This document shows, in pieces, positions 7,759-18,200 of a DNA stretch of 22,974 bases (its first letter is position 1; each line of letters opens with the position of its first letter). A model generated the notes under the pieces. The model was not told the origin of the DNA, searched no databases, and saw only the letters and a list, made by a program, of their open reading frames with translations. The DNA is from DASUFH01 sp036274645. GTDB taxonomy: Bacteria > Acidobacteriota > Terriglobia > 20CM-2-55-15. The stretch covers positions 1 through 22,974 of the forward strand of contig DASUFH010000047.1 of NCBI GenBank assembly GCA_036274645.1, given 5' to 3'. The translations under genes and the position numbers were made by a program.

Positions 7759-7773
7759 GAGGATCGGCTGGAA

Positions 7774-10700
7774 GTGGTGGTTCAGGTTGAAAAGCAGTTG
7801 CCAGATCGGGCGCCCCAGGTTGGAGACCTTGTCCATGTGCGCTCGCGCCGGTGGCTGGTCGAAGAAGTTCTTACTCCGGACCCGCCGGGCGGAACCTCGA
7901 TCGTGCGCCTGGCCTGTGCCGACGACGATGCTCAGGGCCAGACGCTTGAAGTCTTCTGGAACTACGAACTCGACCGCCGGATTCTCAAGGAAGAAGGCTG
8001 GCGGGATCTCGCCGCCAGAGGATTCGACCCGCCCCGGCAGTTCGCCGCGTTTCTCCACACTCTGCGGTGGAACTGCGTTACCGCGACAGACCCCAATCTC
8101 TTCCAGTCGCCGTTTCGCGCCGGCATCACCATCGATGCCTACCAGATGGAGCCCCTGCGCAAGGCGTTGCGCTTGCCTCGGGTCAATCTCTTCATCGCGG
8201 ACGATACGGGCCTTGGAAAAACCATCGAAGCGGGACTGATCGCCCGAGAGCTGCTGCTCCGCAAGAAGGTCAAGAGCATCGTTGTGGCGGCGCCGGCCTC
8301 GGTGCTGGAACAATGGAAGGGTGAGCTTGAAGACCGATTCGGTCTGAGCTTTCAAATCCTGGACCGCGCCTACCTCACGAAGATGCGGCGCGAACGCGGT
8401 TTCGGCGTCAACCCGTGGCGGACGCACAGCCGGTTCCTCGTCTCCCACAATCTGCTGATCGACGAGACCTACACGAACCCGCTGTTCGAATGGCTCGGCA
8501 ACAGGCTCGCCGGAAGCCTGCTCATCGTGGACGAAGCGCACCATGCAGCGCCATCCAGCGGCGGACGCTATGGCATCGAGACCAAGTTCACACGCGCCAT
8601 GAGGGAAATCTGCGGACGCTTCGAGCACCGGCTCTTCCTGTCGGCCACGCCGCACAACGGCCATTCGAACAGCTTCTCCACGCTGCTGGAACTGCTCGAT
8701 CCCTACCGCTTCACCCGCGGTGTGAAGGTCCGAGGCAAGAAGGTGCTGGAAGACGTCATGGTCCGGCGGTTGAAGGAAGACATCCGGCAGGTGCAGGGCG
8801 GAGGCTTTCCGTTCCGTCGCGTCGAACGCGAAGCGATCGAAGGGCTTCCTCTTGACGCGCCGGAACTCGAGCTCTCGCGGCTCCTCGACGAATACCGCAC
8901 GACACGCGAGCGCCGTCACGCCGCCAGTTCCAGCAAGGCGCGCGCGGCCGCCGGACTGCTGCTGGTCGGCCTGCAGCAGCGTCTGCTTTCCTCTACCGAA
9001 GCGTTTGCCCGAAGCCTGAAAGTCCACCGCCAGACCGTCGAACGGCAATGGGCCAAATCCGCCCAAACCGATGACCCGTCGCCCGACGCGAAGGCCGAGG
9101 CGACACTGTTCACCACCGCGCCCGACCCCGACGACGAACGCAACACATGGACCGGCGAGCAGCTCGAAGCGGAAGAGAACGCCGAAATCGAAGCCATCTC
9201 CGCGGCAGCCGAATCCGGAGCGTCCCGCGATCCCGCAGCGGAGCAGCTCTGGCGGGAGGAGCAGCGTCTCCTCGACCGCATGCAGGAGATCGCCGAAAAC
9301 AGCCGTCACCTGCCGGACGCAAAAGTGCGCTGGCTGATCGACTGGATCCGCCGGAACATGTGTCCCGGCCTTCCGGAATACAGCGCCGCGGCCAAAGGCA
9401 AGCCGCAGTGGAGCAGCTGGAATAGCCGCCGAGTCCTGATCTTCACGGAGAACCGCGAAGGCACCAAGCGCTACCTGAAGAACATCCTCGAAGAGGTTAT
9501 CGAAGGCACGGACCACGCAGACCAGAGAATTGCGGTTATCGATGGCCTTACCAGCAGCACAAACCGAAAGGAAATCCAGAAGCGATTCAACACCGACCCG
9601 GCCAAAGATCCGCTGCGCATCCTCCTGGCCACCGACGCCGCGCGCGAAGGACTGAACTTCCAGGCACATTGCGCGGATCTCTTCCACTTCGATCTTCCGT
9701 GGAATCCCGGCAGGATCGAACAGCGCAACGGACGCATCGACCGCAAGCTCCAGCCCGAGCCGGAAGTCCGCTGCCACTACTTCGTTCTTCCCCAGCGCAG
9801 TGAAGACCGCGTCCTCGAAGTGCTGGTCCGGAAGACGGAGACCATCAAGAAGGAACTTGGCAGCCTCTCCAAGGTCATTGACGACGACATCGAGCGCCGG
9901 CTCCGGAGTGGAATCCGCCACAGCGAAGCCGACGCGCTGGCCCGCGAACTCGAAGCCATGGACCTCGATGCCGAACGCAAGCGCGTCAGCGCCGAAGAAC
10001 TGGAAGACGCCCGCGAGCGTCAGGAAGATCTGAAGGCTCAGATTGAAAACTGTCGCACACTGCTCGAACGATCGCGCGCCTGGGTGGGCTTTCAACCCGA
10101 ACCCTTCCGCGAAGCGCTTTCCTGTTCTCTGGAACTGCTGGGAGCGCCGCCTTTGAAGGAAGACCGCGATGAAGCAGGCCATGCGGTCTGGACGTTCCCG
10201 CCGCTCGACCGCATCTCCAAAACGGACGGGAGCTGGGCCGCCACCATGGATACGCTCCGCGTCCCCCGGAAGACCGACCAGAAACTGCCCGACTGGCGGC
10301 GGGAGGCGCCGATCCGTCCCGTCGTGTTCAAGGACGCGGAGGTGTTGAGCGAAGACACAGTACACCTCCATCTGGAACAGCGTGTCGCCCAACGGCTCCT
10401 GGCCCGCTTCCGGTCCCAGGGCTTCGTGTGTTTCGACCTTTCCCGAGCATGCCTCGCTCAAAGCGGGGATTCGATTCCCAGGGTCATCCTGCTGGGACGT
10501 CTCTCGCTGTATGGACGGAACGCCGAACGGCTCCACGAAATCATCGTGCCGCTGGCCGCGCGATGGGTGGAGCCTTCGCAGCGGCGCGGCCCGCTGCGCG
10601 CGTATGCGCGCGAGGCGGAGCTGCGAACGCTGGATCTTCTGGAAGAGTCTCTGGGCGCCACCGTGCGCGAGCCCGACCCCGTCATCCGCCAGAAGCTTCT

Positions 10701-11082
10701 CGCCGCCGCCCCGGCGGACGTCGAGGACCTTCTGCCCCAGTTGAAGCCTCGCGCCGAGGAGATGGCGCAACTCGCCATCCAGCGGTTGCAGGAGCGCGGC
10801 GCCCTCGAAGAACGCGAACTGCGGCGCATCCTTGAAGACCAGCGGAAGCGCGTGCTCGAAGAGCTTGGGAAGCACGAAGCGGGTTTCAAGCAGCTCACGC
10901 TGAATTTCGACGAGGACGAGAAGCGGCAACTCGAACTCAACATGCGCTCCTGGCGCACGCGCCTGGAGCAGTTCGAGCACGACCTCCAGCAGGAACCCGA
11001 TCGTATCCGGCAGTTCTACGAGGTTCGGGCGCGGCGCGTGGAGCCTGTCGGCCTGGTCTATCTCTGGCCGGACACGAACTGA
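7774..11082 (+). CDS. drmD: SNF2-family helicase, DISARM DrmD-type
   Basis: From GTG at 7774 the protein has 1102 residues. An N-terminal module ends in APQVGDLVHVRSRRWLVEEV, the usual opening of DrmD-like proteins. Then come the SNF2 motifs: I GLGKT (146-150), II DEAH (253-256), III SATPHNG (290-296), V ATDAAREGLNF (from 619), and VI NPGRIEQRNGRIDR (644-657). A long charged helical region follows, from about 700 to the end. Such enzymes translocate on double-stranded DNA with ATP; DrmD is the class 1-specific helicase of DISARM. The start is uncertain: TTG at 7690 would add 28 residues without similarity to the family opening, while GTG at 7774 has GAGGA at 10 bases. It is followed after 15 bases by the methyltransferase gene. 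DrmA, DrmB and DrmC are absent from the window, so calling the locus DISARM would overstate it. Confidence 0.88.
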   Translation: MVVQVEKQLPDRAPQVGDLVHVRSRRWLVEEVLTPDPPGGTSIVRLACADDDAQGQTLEVFWNYELDRRILKEEGWRDLAARGFDPPRQFAAFLHTLRWNCVTATDPNLFQSPFRAGITIDAYQMEPLRKALRLPRVNLFIADDTGLGKTIEAGLIARELLLRKKVKSIVVAAPASVLEQWKGELEDRFGLSFQILDRAYLTKMRRERGFGVNPWRTHSRFLVSHNLLIDETYTNPLFEWLGNRLAGSLLIVDEAHHAAPSSGGRYGIETKFTRAMREICGRFEHRLFLSATPHNGHSNSFSTLLELLDPYRFTRGVKVRGKKVLEDVMVRRLKEDIRQVQGGGFPFRRVEREAIEGLPLDAPELELSRLLDEYRTTRERRHAASSSKARAAAGLLLVGLQQRLLSSTEAFARSLKVHRQTVERQWAKSAQTDDPSPDAKAEATLFTTAPDPDDERNTWTGEQLEAEENAEIEAISAAAESGASRDPAAEQLWREEQRLLDRMQEIAENSRHLPDAKVRWLIDWIRRNMCPGLPEYSAAAKGKPQWSSWNSRRVLIFTENREGTKRYLKNILEEVIEGTDHADQRIAVIDGLTSSTNRKEIQKRFNTDPAKDPLRILLATDAAREGLNFQAHCADLFHFDLPWNPGRIEQRNGRIDRKLQPEPEVRCHYFVLPQRSEDRVLEVLVRKTETIKKELGSLSKVIDDDIERRLRSGIRHSEADALARELEAMDLDAERKRVSAEELEDARERQEDLKAQIENCRTLLERSRAWVGFQPEPFREALSCSLELLGAPPLKEDRDEAGHAVWTFPPLDRISKTDGSWAATMDTLRVPRKTDQKLPDWRREAPIRPVVFKDAEVLSEDTVHLHLEQRVAQRLLARFRSQGFVCFDLSRACLAQSGDSIPRVILLGRLSLYGRNAERLHEIIVPLAARWVEPSQRRGPLRAYAREAELRTLDLLEESLGATVREPDPVIRQKLLAAAPADVEDLLPQLKPRAEEMAQLAIQRLQERGALEERELRRILEDQRKRVLEELGKHEAGFKQLTLNFDEDEKRQLELNMRSWRTRLEQFEHDLQQEPDRIRQFYEVRARRVEPVGLVYLWPDTN

Positions 11083-11097
11083 GGCGGATTAAGGACG

Positions 11098-14000
11098 ATG
11101 GCCAGACTCGATCCCCATGTTGCGGCCCACCTCGAATGGATCGGCTTCGTCCGTCCGACGGGTCTCGTGGTTTCCGGGCCCGCCCTGGTGCGCGCGGGCG
11201 TCATTCTCGATGCGCGCGACGTTGAAGGACACCGGCTGCTCCGCGACGCGATCGTGGAAGAAAAACCCGACGGACATCTTAATAATCGCAACGCCGTTCC
11301 GTTTCTGCCGGACTTCCAGACCTTCGCCTCCTCGGTGCTGGGCTGGTCGTTCTCGGCGAAAGGTTTTGCGGGCACGGCAGAGCGCCCCATTCCGGCAGCG
11401 CTTGAACTCCACCTTCCCGACCACGTCGAGACGCTGCGTCCCACCTTCGCCGTGCGCGAAATCGAGCCTCAGGAGGGGCGTCCGGAATGGCAACTGCTCG
11501 TGCAGGTAATCGACAAGGGGCAGGACTTCGATCAGATCGTGCGTGGACAAGGCCAGCTCGAAGCCTCTCCTCACGGCCGCCTCGAACGCCTCCTGCGAAA
11601 GACGGGTGTGCTGGCCGGCCTGTTGTTCAATGGCCACGCGATGAGACTGATCTCCGCGCCGTCGGGCGAGAACTCCGGCTGGCTGGATTTCCGCGTTGCC
11701 GACATGGCGCAGACGGCCGGCCGGCCCATCTGCTCGGCGCTGCGGCTGTTGCTGAACCAGCCGGCGCTGCTGACGCGTCCGCGGCACAGTCGGCTCACCG
11801 CGCTCCTCGAAGACAGCCGCAAGTTCCAGAACGAAGTCAGCGAACGGCTTGCCGAACAGGTGCTGCACGCGCTCTATGAACTGTTGCGCGGATTTCAGGC
11901 GGCGCACGACGCGTCGAAGGGCGAGTTGCTGCGCCGCCCGCTGAACGAACACCCCGACGAAGTGTACCGGTCGCTGCTGACGGTTATTCTGCGGATCGTC
12001 TTCCTGCTGTTCGCGGAAGAACGCGACATGCTTCCGGAAGACGAAACGTTCCTGCGTCATTACTCTCTGGCCGGCCTCTACGAACGGCTCCGGGAAGAGG
12101 CCGCGCTCTTCCCGGACACGATGGACCAGCGGTTCGGCGCGTGGTCCCAGCTGCTCGTACTGTTCCGGATGATCTTTGACGGCGCGGAATACGGCGGCAC
12201 ACGCCTGCCGAAACGTCACGGCGTCCTGTTCGATCCGGATCGCTTTCCATTCCTGGAAGGCCGGACGTCCGGCGGCGCCATGCAGATCACCGATCGGTTG
12301 GAGGCGCCCCTCGTCCCCGACGGAGCGATCTACCGCGTGCTCGAAAACCTCCTGGTGCTGGACGGCGAACGCATTTCCTACCGCGCCCTCGACGTCGAGC
12401 AGATCGGCTCCGTCTACGAGACCATGATGGGCTTCCGGCTCGAAACCGCCCGCGGCCGGTCCATTGCCATCCGGCCCAAAAAGAAGCATGGCGCGCCCGC
12501 GGCGATCAACCTTGAAGAGTTGCTGTCGGAACCCGCGGAGAAGCGCAGGAAGTGGATTCAGGACAATGCCGGACGGGACCTGACGGATCGCGTCAAGAAG
12601 GCCGTCAAGGAAGCGGCCACCATCGCGGACCTGCACGCGGCGCTGAATCCCGTTGTCGATCAGTTCGCCACGCCCGATCTCGTTCCTCAGGGCGCCATGC
12701 TGCTGCAGCCCAGCGAGGAGCGCCGCAAGTCCGGGTCGCACTACACGCCGCGCGTTCTGACGGAGCCGATCGTGCGGATCGCGCTGGAACCGATCTTCAG
12801 GAATCTCCGAGGTCCGGAGGATCGTCCGCCCCGACCCGAACAAATTCTCGACCTGAAGGTCTGCGATCCCGCCATGGGCTCCGGCGCGTTTCTCGTTGAG
12901 ACCTGCCGCCAGCTCGGCGACGCGCTGGTGGAAGCATGGGCGGCGTACGGCGAACATCCCGATGTCCCGACCGACGAAGACGAAAGAATCTTCGCCCGAC
13001 GCCTCGTGGCTCAACGCTGCCTGTATGGAGTGGACCGCAATCCCGTCGCCGTCGATCTCTCAAAGGTCTCCCTCTGGCTGGTGACCCTGGCCAAAGACCA
13101 CGCGCTGACCTTCGTGGACCACGCCCTGCGTCACGGCGATTCCCTGGTCGGACTTTCGCGGAAACAGATCGAAGCGTTTCACTGGGACCCGGACGCGCCG
13201 CGATTTCAGGCGGGGTTCGAAGCGATGCGCATCCGGGAACACGTGGCGAAGGTTTCCGAGTTACGGCAAAAGATCCGGCTCGCCGACGAGACGGTTCCCG
13301 ATTGGGAACGCCGTGACCTCTGGGACCAGGCGCAGTTCGAGTTGAGCCGGATTCGGCTGTTCGGCGATTTGGTGCTGGCCGCGTTCTTTGAAGAGCAAAC
13401 TGCAAAGGATCGTGAGGGAAAGCGGAAACAGTTTGCGGAGCAAGTCGCCGGCGGCCAGGCGGATCAGCATCGCAGGCGTCTCGAAGATTGGCGCCATGAC
13501 GATCCCCCACTCTGCCCGTTTCACTGGGAGCTCGAGTTCCCCGAAGTTTTCGATCGAGACAATTCAGGGTTCGACTCGATCGTCGGAAATCCGCCGTTCG
13601 CCGGAAAGAACACGACCGCCAATGGCAACGTGATCGCATATCCGGATTGGCTTAAAGACCTCCATGCCGAAAGTCATGGAAACGCAGATCTCGTCGCGCA
13701 CTTCTTCCGCAGAGGATTTCATCTCAACCGTCTCAACGGTACTCTCGGACTAATCGCGACCAACACCATCGCTCAAGGCGACACACGGTCTTCCGGGCTT
13801 CGCTGGATTTGCCAACATGGCGGCGAAATCTACTGCGCACGTAGGCGGGTCAAGTGGCCGGGCATGGCTGCCGTTGTCGTGAGCGTGCTGCATGCAATCA
13901 AGGGACGATACGTAGGAATCAAGAAGATCGATGACCGGGAAGTCGAAACGATCACGGCATTCCTCTTTCACCGCGGCGGCCACGGTGATCCCGCGCGGCT

Positions 14001-15069
14001 GGCTGCAAATGCGGGAAAGAGCTTCCAAGGAAGCATTGTTCTGGGCATGGGCTTTACCTTCGACGACACCGACTCTAAAGGTGTCGCATCATCATTGGCC
14101 GAAATGCACCGACTAATCGAGGGAAACCCGCAGAACCAAGAGGTAATCCTTCCCTACATCGGCGGCGAGGAACTGAACACGAGCGCTACTCACGCCCACC
14201 ATCGATTTGTAATCAATTTCGGTGAGCGAACCGAAGAAGAATGTCGGGAGCGGTGGCCCGGTTTGATGAAGATTGTTGAGGCGAAGGTCCGTTCAGAGCG
14301 AATGGCGCAGAATGATCGCGGCGCCAAGGAAACGTGGTGGCAGTTCATTCGACCTCGTCCGGAACTTCACGCTGCCATCGCGCGGTTGGAGCGGGTGCTG
14401 GTAATCGCTCGCGTTGGTCAGCACGCCGCAGTCACATTCTTACCAGGTGACATGGTCTTCTCTGAGCAACTGATTGTCTTCCCGCTCGCCGCCAATTCCG
14501 CGTTCTGCGCGCTCCAGTCGCGTCCGCACGAAATCTGGGCGCGGTTCTTCGGATCGTCGCTGGAAGATCGGCTCCGTTACACACCATCCGACTGTTTCGA
14601 GACGTTCCCGTTTCCCGAGAGTTGGGAAACGCATCCCCAACTCGAAGCTGCAGGTAAGACCTGTTACGAATTCCGCGCGGCACTTATGATTCGCAACAAC
14701 GAAGGTCTCACTAAGACCTACAACCGGTTTCACGATCCCGACGAGCGCGATTCCGTCATCGTGACGCTCCGCGAACTCCATGCGGCCATGGACCGCGCCG
14801 TTCTCGACGCGCACGGCTGGACCGACATCAAAACGGACTGCGAGTTCCTCCTCGACTATGAAATCGACGAAGACGAGTGGGGCGACAAGAAGAAGCCCTT
14901 CCGCTACCGCTGGCCGGACGACGTCCGCGATGAGGTGCTGGCCCGCCTCCTCGAACTGAATGCGGAGCGCGCAAAACAAGAGACCCTTTCCGGTGCGTCC
15001 GCGGAGAAGCGCCCAGCCAAGTCGAAGAAGACCAACCGAAGCAAGCCAGCCGAGGACCTGTTTTCATGA
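11098..15069 (+). CDS. large N6-adenine DNA methyltransferase, Eco57I/DrmMI/PglX-like
   Basis: The protein has 1323 residues. An N-terminal region with LEWIGFVRPTGLVVSGPALV is seen in methyltransferases paired with DrmD helicases. The catalytic part begins with GSHYTPRVLTEPIV, has the SAM-binding motif I DPAMGSGAF at 590-598, and the adenine-N6 motif IV NPPF at 831-834. The segment from about 830 to 1210 should hold target recognition. It would methylate adenines in host DNA and so mark self. No separate restriction nuclease domain with a PD-(D/E)XK pattern was recognised at the N-terminus, though such domains are hard to see by eye. AAGGA lies unusually close (2 bases) to the ATG. The stop TGA overlaps the ATG of the 44-residue ORF. 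GC is lower in the target-recognition region than in its flanks. Confidence 0.88.
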   Translation: MARLDPHVAAHLEWIGFVRPTGLVVSGPALVRAGVILDARDVEGHRLLRDAIVEEKPDGHLNNRNAVPFLPDFQTFASSVLGWSFSAKGFAGTAERPIPAALELHLPDHVETLRPTFAVREIEPQEGRPEWQLLVQVIDKGQDFDQIVRGQGQLEASPHGRLERLLRKTGVLAGLLFNGHAMRLISAPSGENSGWLDFRVADMAQTAGRPICSALRLLLNQPALLTRPRHSRLTALLEDSRKFQNEVSERLAEQVLHALYELLRGFQAAHDASKGELLRRPLNEHPDEVYRSLLTVILRIVFLLFAEERDMLPEDETFLRHYSLAGLYERLREEAALFPDTMDQRFGAWSQLLVLFRMIFDGAEYGGTRLPKRHGVLFDPDRFPFLEGRTSGGAMQITDRLEAPLVPDGAIYRVLENLLVLDGERISYRALDVEQIGSVYETMMGFRLETARGRSIAIRPKKKHGAPAAINLEELLSEPAEKRRKWIQDNAGRDLTDRVKKAVKEAATIADLHAALNPVVDQFATPDLVPQGAMLLQPSEERRKSGSHYTPRVLTEPIVRIALEPIFRNLRGPEDRPPRPEQILDLKVCDPAMGSGAFLVETCRQLGDALVEAWAAYGEHPDVPTDEDERIFARRLVAQRCLYGVDRNPVAVDLSKVSLWLVTLAKDHALTFVDHALRHGDSLVGLSRKQIEAFHWDPDAPRFQAGFEAMRIREHVAKVSELRQKIRLADETVPDWERRDLWDQAQFELSRIRLFGDLVLAAFFEEQTAKDREGKRKQFAEQVAGGQADQHRRRLEDWRHDDPPLCPFHWELEFPEVFDRDNSGFDSIVGNPPFAGKNTTANGNVIAYPDWLKDLHAESHGNADLVAHFFRRGFHLNRLNGTLGLIATNTIAQGDTRSSGLRWICQHGGEIYCARRRVKWPGMAAVVVSVLHAIKGRYVGIKKIDDREVETITAFLFHRGGHGDPARLAANAGKSFQGSIVLGMGFTFDDTDSKGVASSLAEMHRLIEGNPQNQEVILPYIGGEELNTSATHAHHRFVINFGERTEEECRERWPGLMKIVEAKVRSERMAQNDRGAKETWWQFIRPRPELHAAIARLERVLVIARVGQHAAVTFLPGDMVFSEQLIVFPLAANSAFCALQSRPHEIWARFFGSSLEDRLRYTPSDCFETFPFPESWETHPQLEAAGKTCYEFRAALMIRNNEGLTKTYNRFHDPDERDSVIVTLRELHAAMDRAVLDAHGWTDIKTDCEFLLDYEIDEDEWGDKKKPFRYRWPDDVRDEVLARLLELNAERAKQETLSGASAEKRPAKSKKTNRSKPAEDLFS

Positions 15070-15200
15070 CGACGCGACGTTACGGATCCACCGCCTGTCA
15101 ATTCTGGAATGAGGCTTCCGACCAATCATTGAGGAGTAGCGACGAAGGCCCGGAGACCCTCGTAAAGACACACCAGCACCCCTCCGAGGTGAACACATGA
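15066..15200 (+). CDS. hidden 44-residue ORF linking methyltransferase and TrlF
   Basis: The ATG at 15066 overlaps the methyltransferase TGA as ATGA, and its own TGA (15198-15200) overlaps the TrlF ATG, again as ATGA. It therefore fills the 127-base gap between the two large genes exactly. GAGG lies 10 bases before its ATG. The product begins MTTRRYGSTACQFWNEASDQ and ends KTHQHPSEVNT; it has one cysteine, no hydrophobic segment, and is not recognised. A real small protein or a translational coupler that carries ribosomes to the TrlF start are both possible. The two exact overlaps are the evidence; no homology could be tested. Confidence 0.5.
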   Translation: MTTRRYGSTACQFWNEASDQSLRSSDEGPETLVKTHQHPSEVNT

Positions 15201-18200
15201 GCAGTAATCCAGCTGGATCGACCTGGAAGAAGTGGGATCTTCACGTTCATACTCCCTGTTCTCTCGTTCAGAACTACGGCGGCGACACCGAGGACACTTG
15301 GGAAGCCTTCCTCGGCGATCTCGAGCAACTGCCGTCGGACTTCAAGGTCCTTGGAATCAACGATTACATATTCATCGAAGGTTATGAGCGGGTCCGTAAG
15401 GCAAAGCGCGAACATGGGAGGCTGCGGAATATCGATTTGATTCTTCCCGTTGTTGAATTCCGCCTGGACAAGTTCGCCGGAGTGGTCAAGAAAGACAATG
15501 ACGGGAAATACTCACGATCGGACTGGAACCGCGTCAACCTCCATGTGATTTTCGACGAACTGGAGCCCGACTTAATTCGGCAACAGTTTCTCAACGCCCT
15601 GGCCCCTAGCTACAGCCTCATTCCGGACGCAACGCATCTGAATGGGAAATGGCAGGCGGTCATCACACCAGAAAGTCTCAAGGAACTTGGGCAAATGATT
15701 ATCGGTGCTGCCCCCGTCGACAAGAGGGCAGCATATGGCAGTCCACTTCAAGAAGGATTCAATAATCTCTGTGTCAGCCTTGAATCCATCAAGAACGCCC
15801 TCGCAAAACATCCCCTGGCGAATCGTTACCTGTTGGCCGTTGGCAAGACGGAATGGGACAACATGAAGTGGGATGATCAGTCGATTGCGGAAAAGCGCAA
15901 CGTGATTAATGGGGTGGAGTTGGTGTTCACGGCTTCTCCCAGTCCGGAAGCGTACGGGAATGCTCGGAAACGGCTCACCGAAGCAAAGGTCAATGACAGG
16001 CTCCTGGACTGTTCAGACGCCCACGCGCTCAGCACGTCGGAGGACAAAGACAGGATTGGCAATTGCTTCACCTGGATCAAGGCGGACTCGACCTTCGAAG
16101 GACTCCGCCACGCCGTGACGGAATTCGACGAGCGCGTGTTTGTGGGCGACTTGCCGCCAAAGCGGCTTATGGTCACGGGAACTCGGACCAAATATGCTTC
16201 TGCCGTTACCATTAAGAAGAAGGCGGGTTCGCCGCTCATCGAAGAGTGGTTTCATGTTGATCTGCCTCTTAATCACGATCTCGTCGCGATTATCGGAAAC
16301 AAGGGAAGCGGCAAAAGTGCGCTCGCCGACGTAGCTGCGCTTGCAGGAAGCACGAGGAACTACGAGAAGTTCTCTTTCCTGACGGAAGACCGTTTCCGTG
16401 ACCCGAAGGCAAAACTCGCTGGGCACTTCATAGGCACACTCCGTTGGGAAGATGGGAAGGAGTCTTCGCGCGAACTCCACTTGAATCCGTCATCGTCGGA
16501 CGTGGAGCGGGTCAAGTATCTTCCCCAAAGCTACCTGGAGGCCCTTTGCAACGAACTCGTTGGCGGCGGCTCGTCGACGTTCGACCGTGAGCTACGAAAG
16601 ATCATCTACACACACGTACCTGAGGACGAACGGCTCGGGTTTCATTCGCTCGACGAACTGCTCAACTTCAAGGTGGCCGAGATCGAAACCGAACGCGAGC
16701 AGGTGATGCAGCAGTTGTCAAAGCACAATGAAGAAATCATCGCCATCGAGAAGAAGCTGGCGCCCGAGTTTTTCGAACGTCTGAGGGCTCAACTTGAAGC
16801 CAAAGAGGGTGAACTCCAGTCATTGGAGGACGCGAAACCTGCGGAGGTGGCGGATCCGTCCGCATCTGATGCGGCGAGATCCGAAGCCGCCCTGGCAGGG
16901 GCCAAATTGCAAGGACTGGAGGGAGAACTCGCAAGTATTCGCGCCCAAGAAAATGCGGCCAGGGACAAGAAGGCGAGCGCCACCAAGAGGGGTGCTCTGG
17001 TTAATCGCGCAGTGCAAACCCTCAGAAACTATGAGAGAGCGCATCAACAGTTCTTGGATGATTTAGGGGGGGCACTTAACGATATCGGCGGCGATTTGGC
17101 GGCCGGTGACCTTGTTTCTCTAACGATCAAAACTACGAAGCTGGAAACAATTGGGGCAGAGTTGAAGGCCGAGGCTGAAGCGCAGGACAGGAGGTTAAAC
17201 AGTCAGGATGAGACTGGCATTATCCACCGTCGGTTCGCCGTTGAAGCCGAGATTACAGGCATCAAGGGAACGCTTGACGAAAAACAACGCTTGTTTGTGG
17301 TTTATCGAGAGCAGCTTGCCCAATGGGAGCGAGCGCGTGCCGAACTGATCGGCACAAGTGACAAGGTCGACTCCATCGAATGGTTCAAGGCGCAAACGCA
17401 AGAGCTCGAACGGCTGCCGGACAGACTCAGTCAGTTGCGGAAGACGCGCGAAGCCACGGTACGCCGATTACACGAACAGATTGAAAAGAATGTCGCGGAA
17501 TACGAACGGCTATATCTTCCCGTGCAGGATTTCGTCAAGTCCGCGGCAATCATGGATATGCCTCTCCCCCTGGCCTTCAACGTGCGGATCGCAGAAGAGG
17601 GTTTTCAGGATAACTTTATCAATCGGATTAATCGTCAGACGCGCGGCAGTTTCTCTGGGATCGATGAGAGCAACCAAGTTTTGCACAACGTTCTGCGGGA
17701 AACGGATTTCGGTGATCCCGATGCAACAATTGAATTCGTCAAGCGAATCGACGACATGCTGCACTTTGATCGTCGCGACATCGGAAACGGGACTCAGATG
17801 CAGCCTGCTGACCAGCTCCGAAAAGGAAATGAGCTTAAGGACGTTTACGACTTCATTCATGGACTGAGCTATTTGCAGCCGCGATACTCGTTGACGTATG
17901 GGGAGCAGGAGATCGCACGGCTTTCCCCTGGGGAGCGCGGACTCCTCCTGCTGGTCTTCTATCTTTTGGTCGACAAGGACGACATTCCGCTCGTGATTGA
18001 CCAGCCGGAGGAGAATCTCGATAACCAGACGATTTTCAAGATCCTCGTCACCTGCATTAAGGCGGCTAAGCGGCGTCGCCAAGTCATCATGGTTACCCAC
18101 AACCCGAACTTGGCCGTGGTATGTGATGCCGAACAGATCATCTGCGCAAGTTGCGACAAGGCGAACAGCGTCTTCAATTACGTTTCAGGGGCCATTGAAT

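Larger units (their letters stand above)
7118..7773. other. boundary region between housekeeping genes and the defence operon
   Basis: These 656 bases carry no large gene. The left 90 bases contain degenerate TGTCAA/TGTCGAATG tandem words and lower GC than the flanking genes. The centre has three possible tandem micro-ORFs on the plus strand (7212-7352, 7349-7501, 7514-7693). The right end has a hairpin with a T-tract (7730-7758), followed by GAGGA 10 bases before the GTG at 7774. The operon promoter presumably lies here, but no confident -35/-10 pair was seen. No tRNA, direct repeat or integrase remnant marks an insertion point. Confidence 0.5.

Noticed and set aside
7690..7773. Helicase start at TTG 7690
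   Set aside because: The added 28 residues have no likeness to the family opening and contain the terminator-like hairpin. GTG at 7774 has a ribosome binding site, though this remains the less certain of the starts.
7118..7773. Possible tRNA or attachment site at the island border
   Set aside because: No TTCGAATCC-type T-arm with a matching acceptor stem and no duplicated end was found by eye, and no integrase is present in the window.
7750..10980. Minus-strand open frame of 1076 codons opposite the helicase gene
   Set aside because: It mirrors the helicase codons in GC-rich DNA, has no recognisable motif and repetitive hydrophobic/charged composition. The plus strand shows every SNF2 motif.
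11089..13014. Minus-strand open frame of 641 codons opposite the methyltransferase gene
   Set aside because: Shadow of the third-position GC bias of the plus-strand gene; no motifs, glutamine- and arginine-rich translation.
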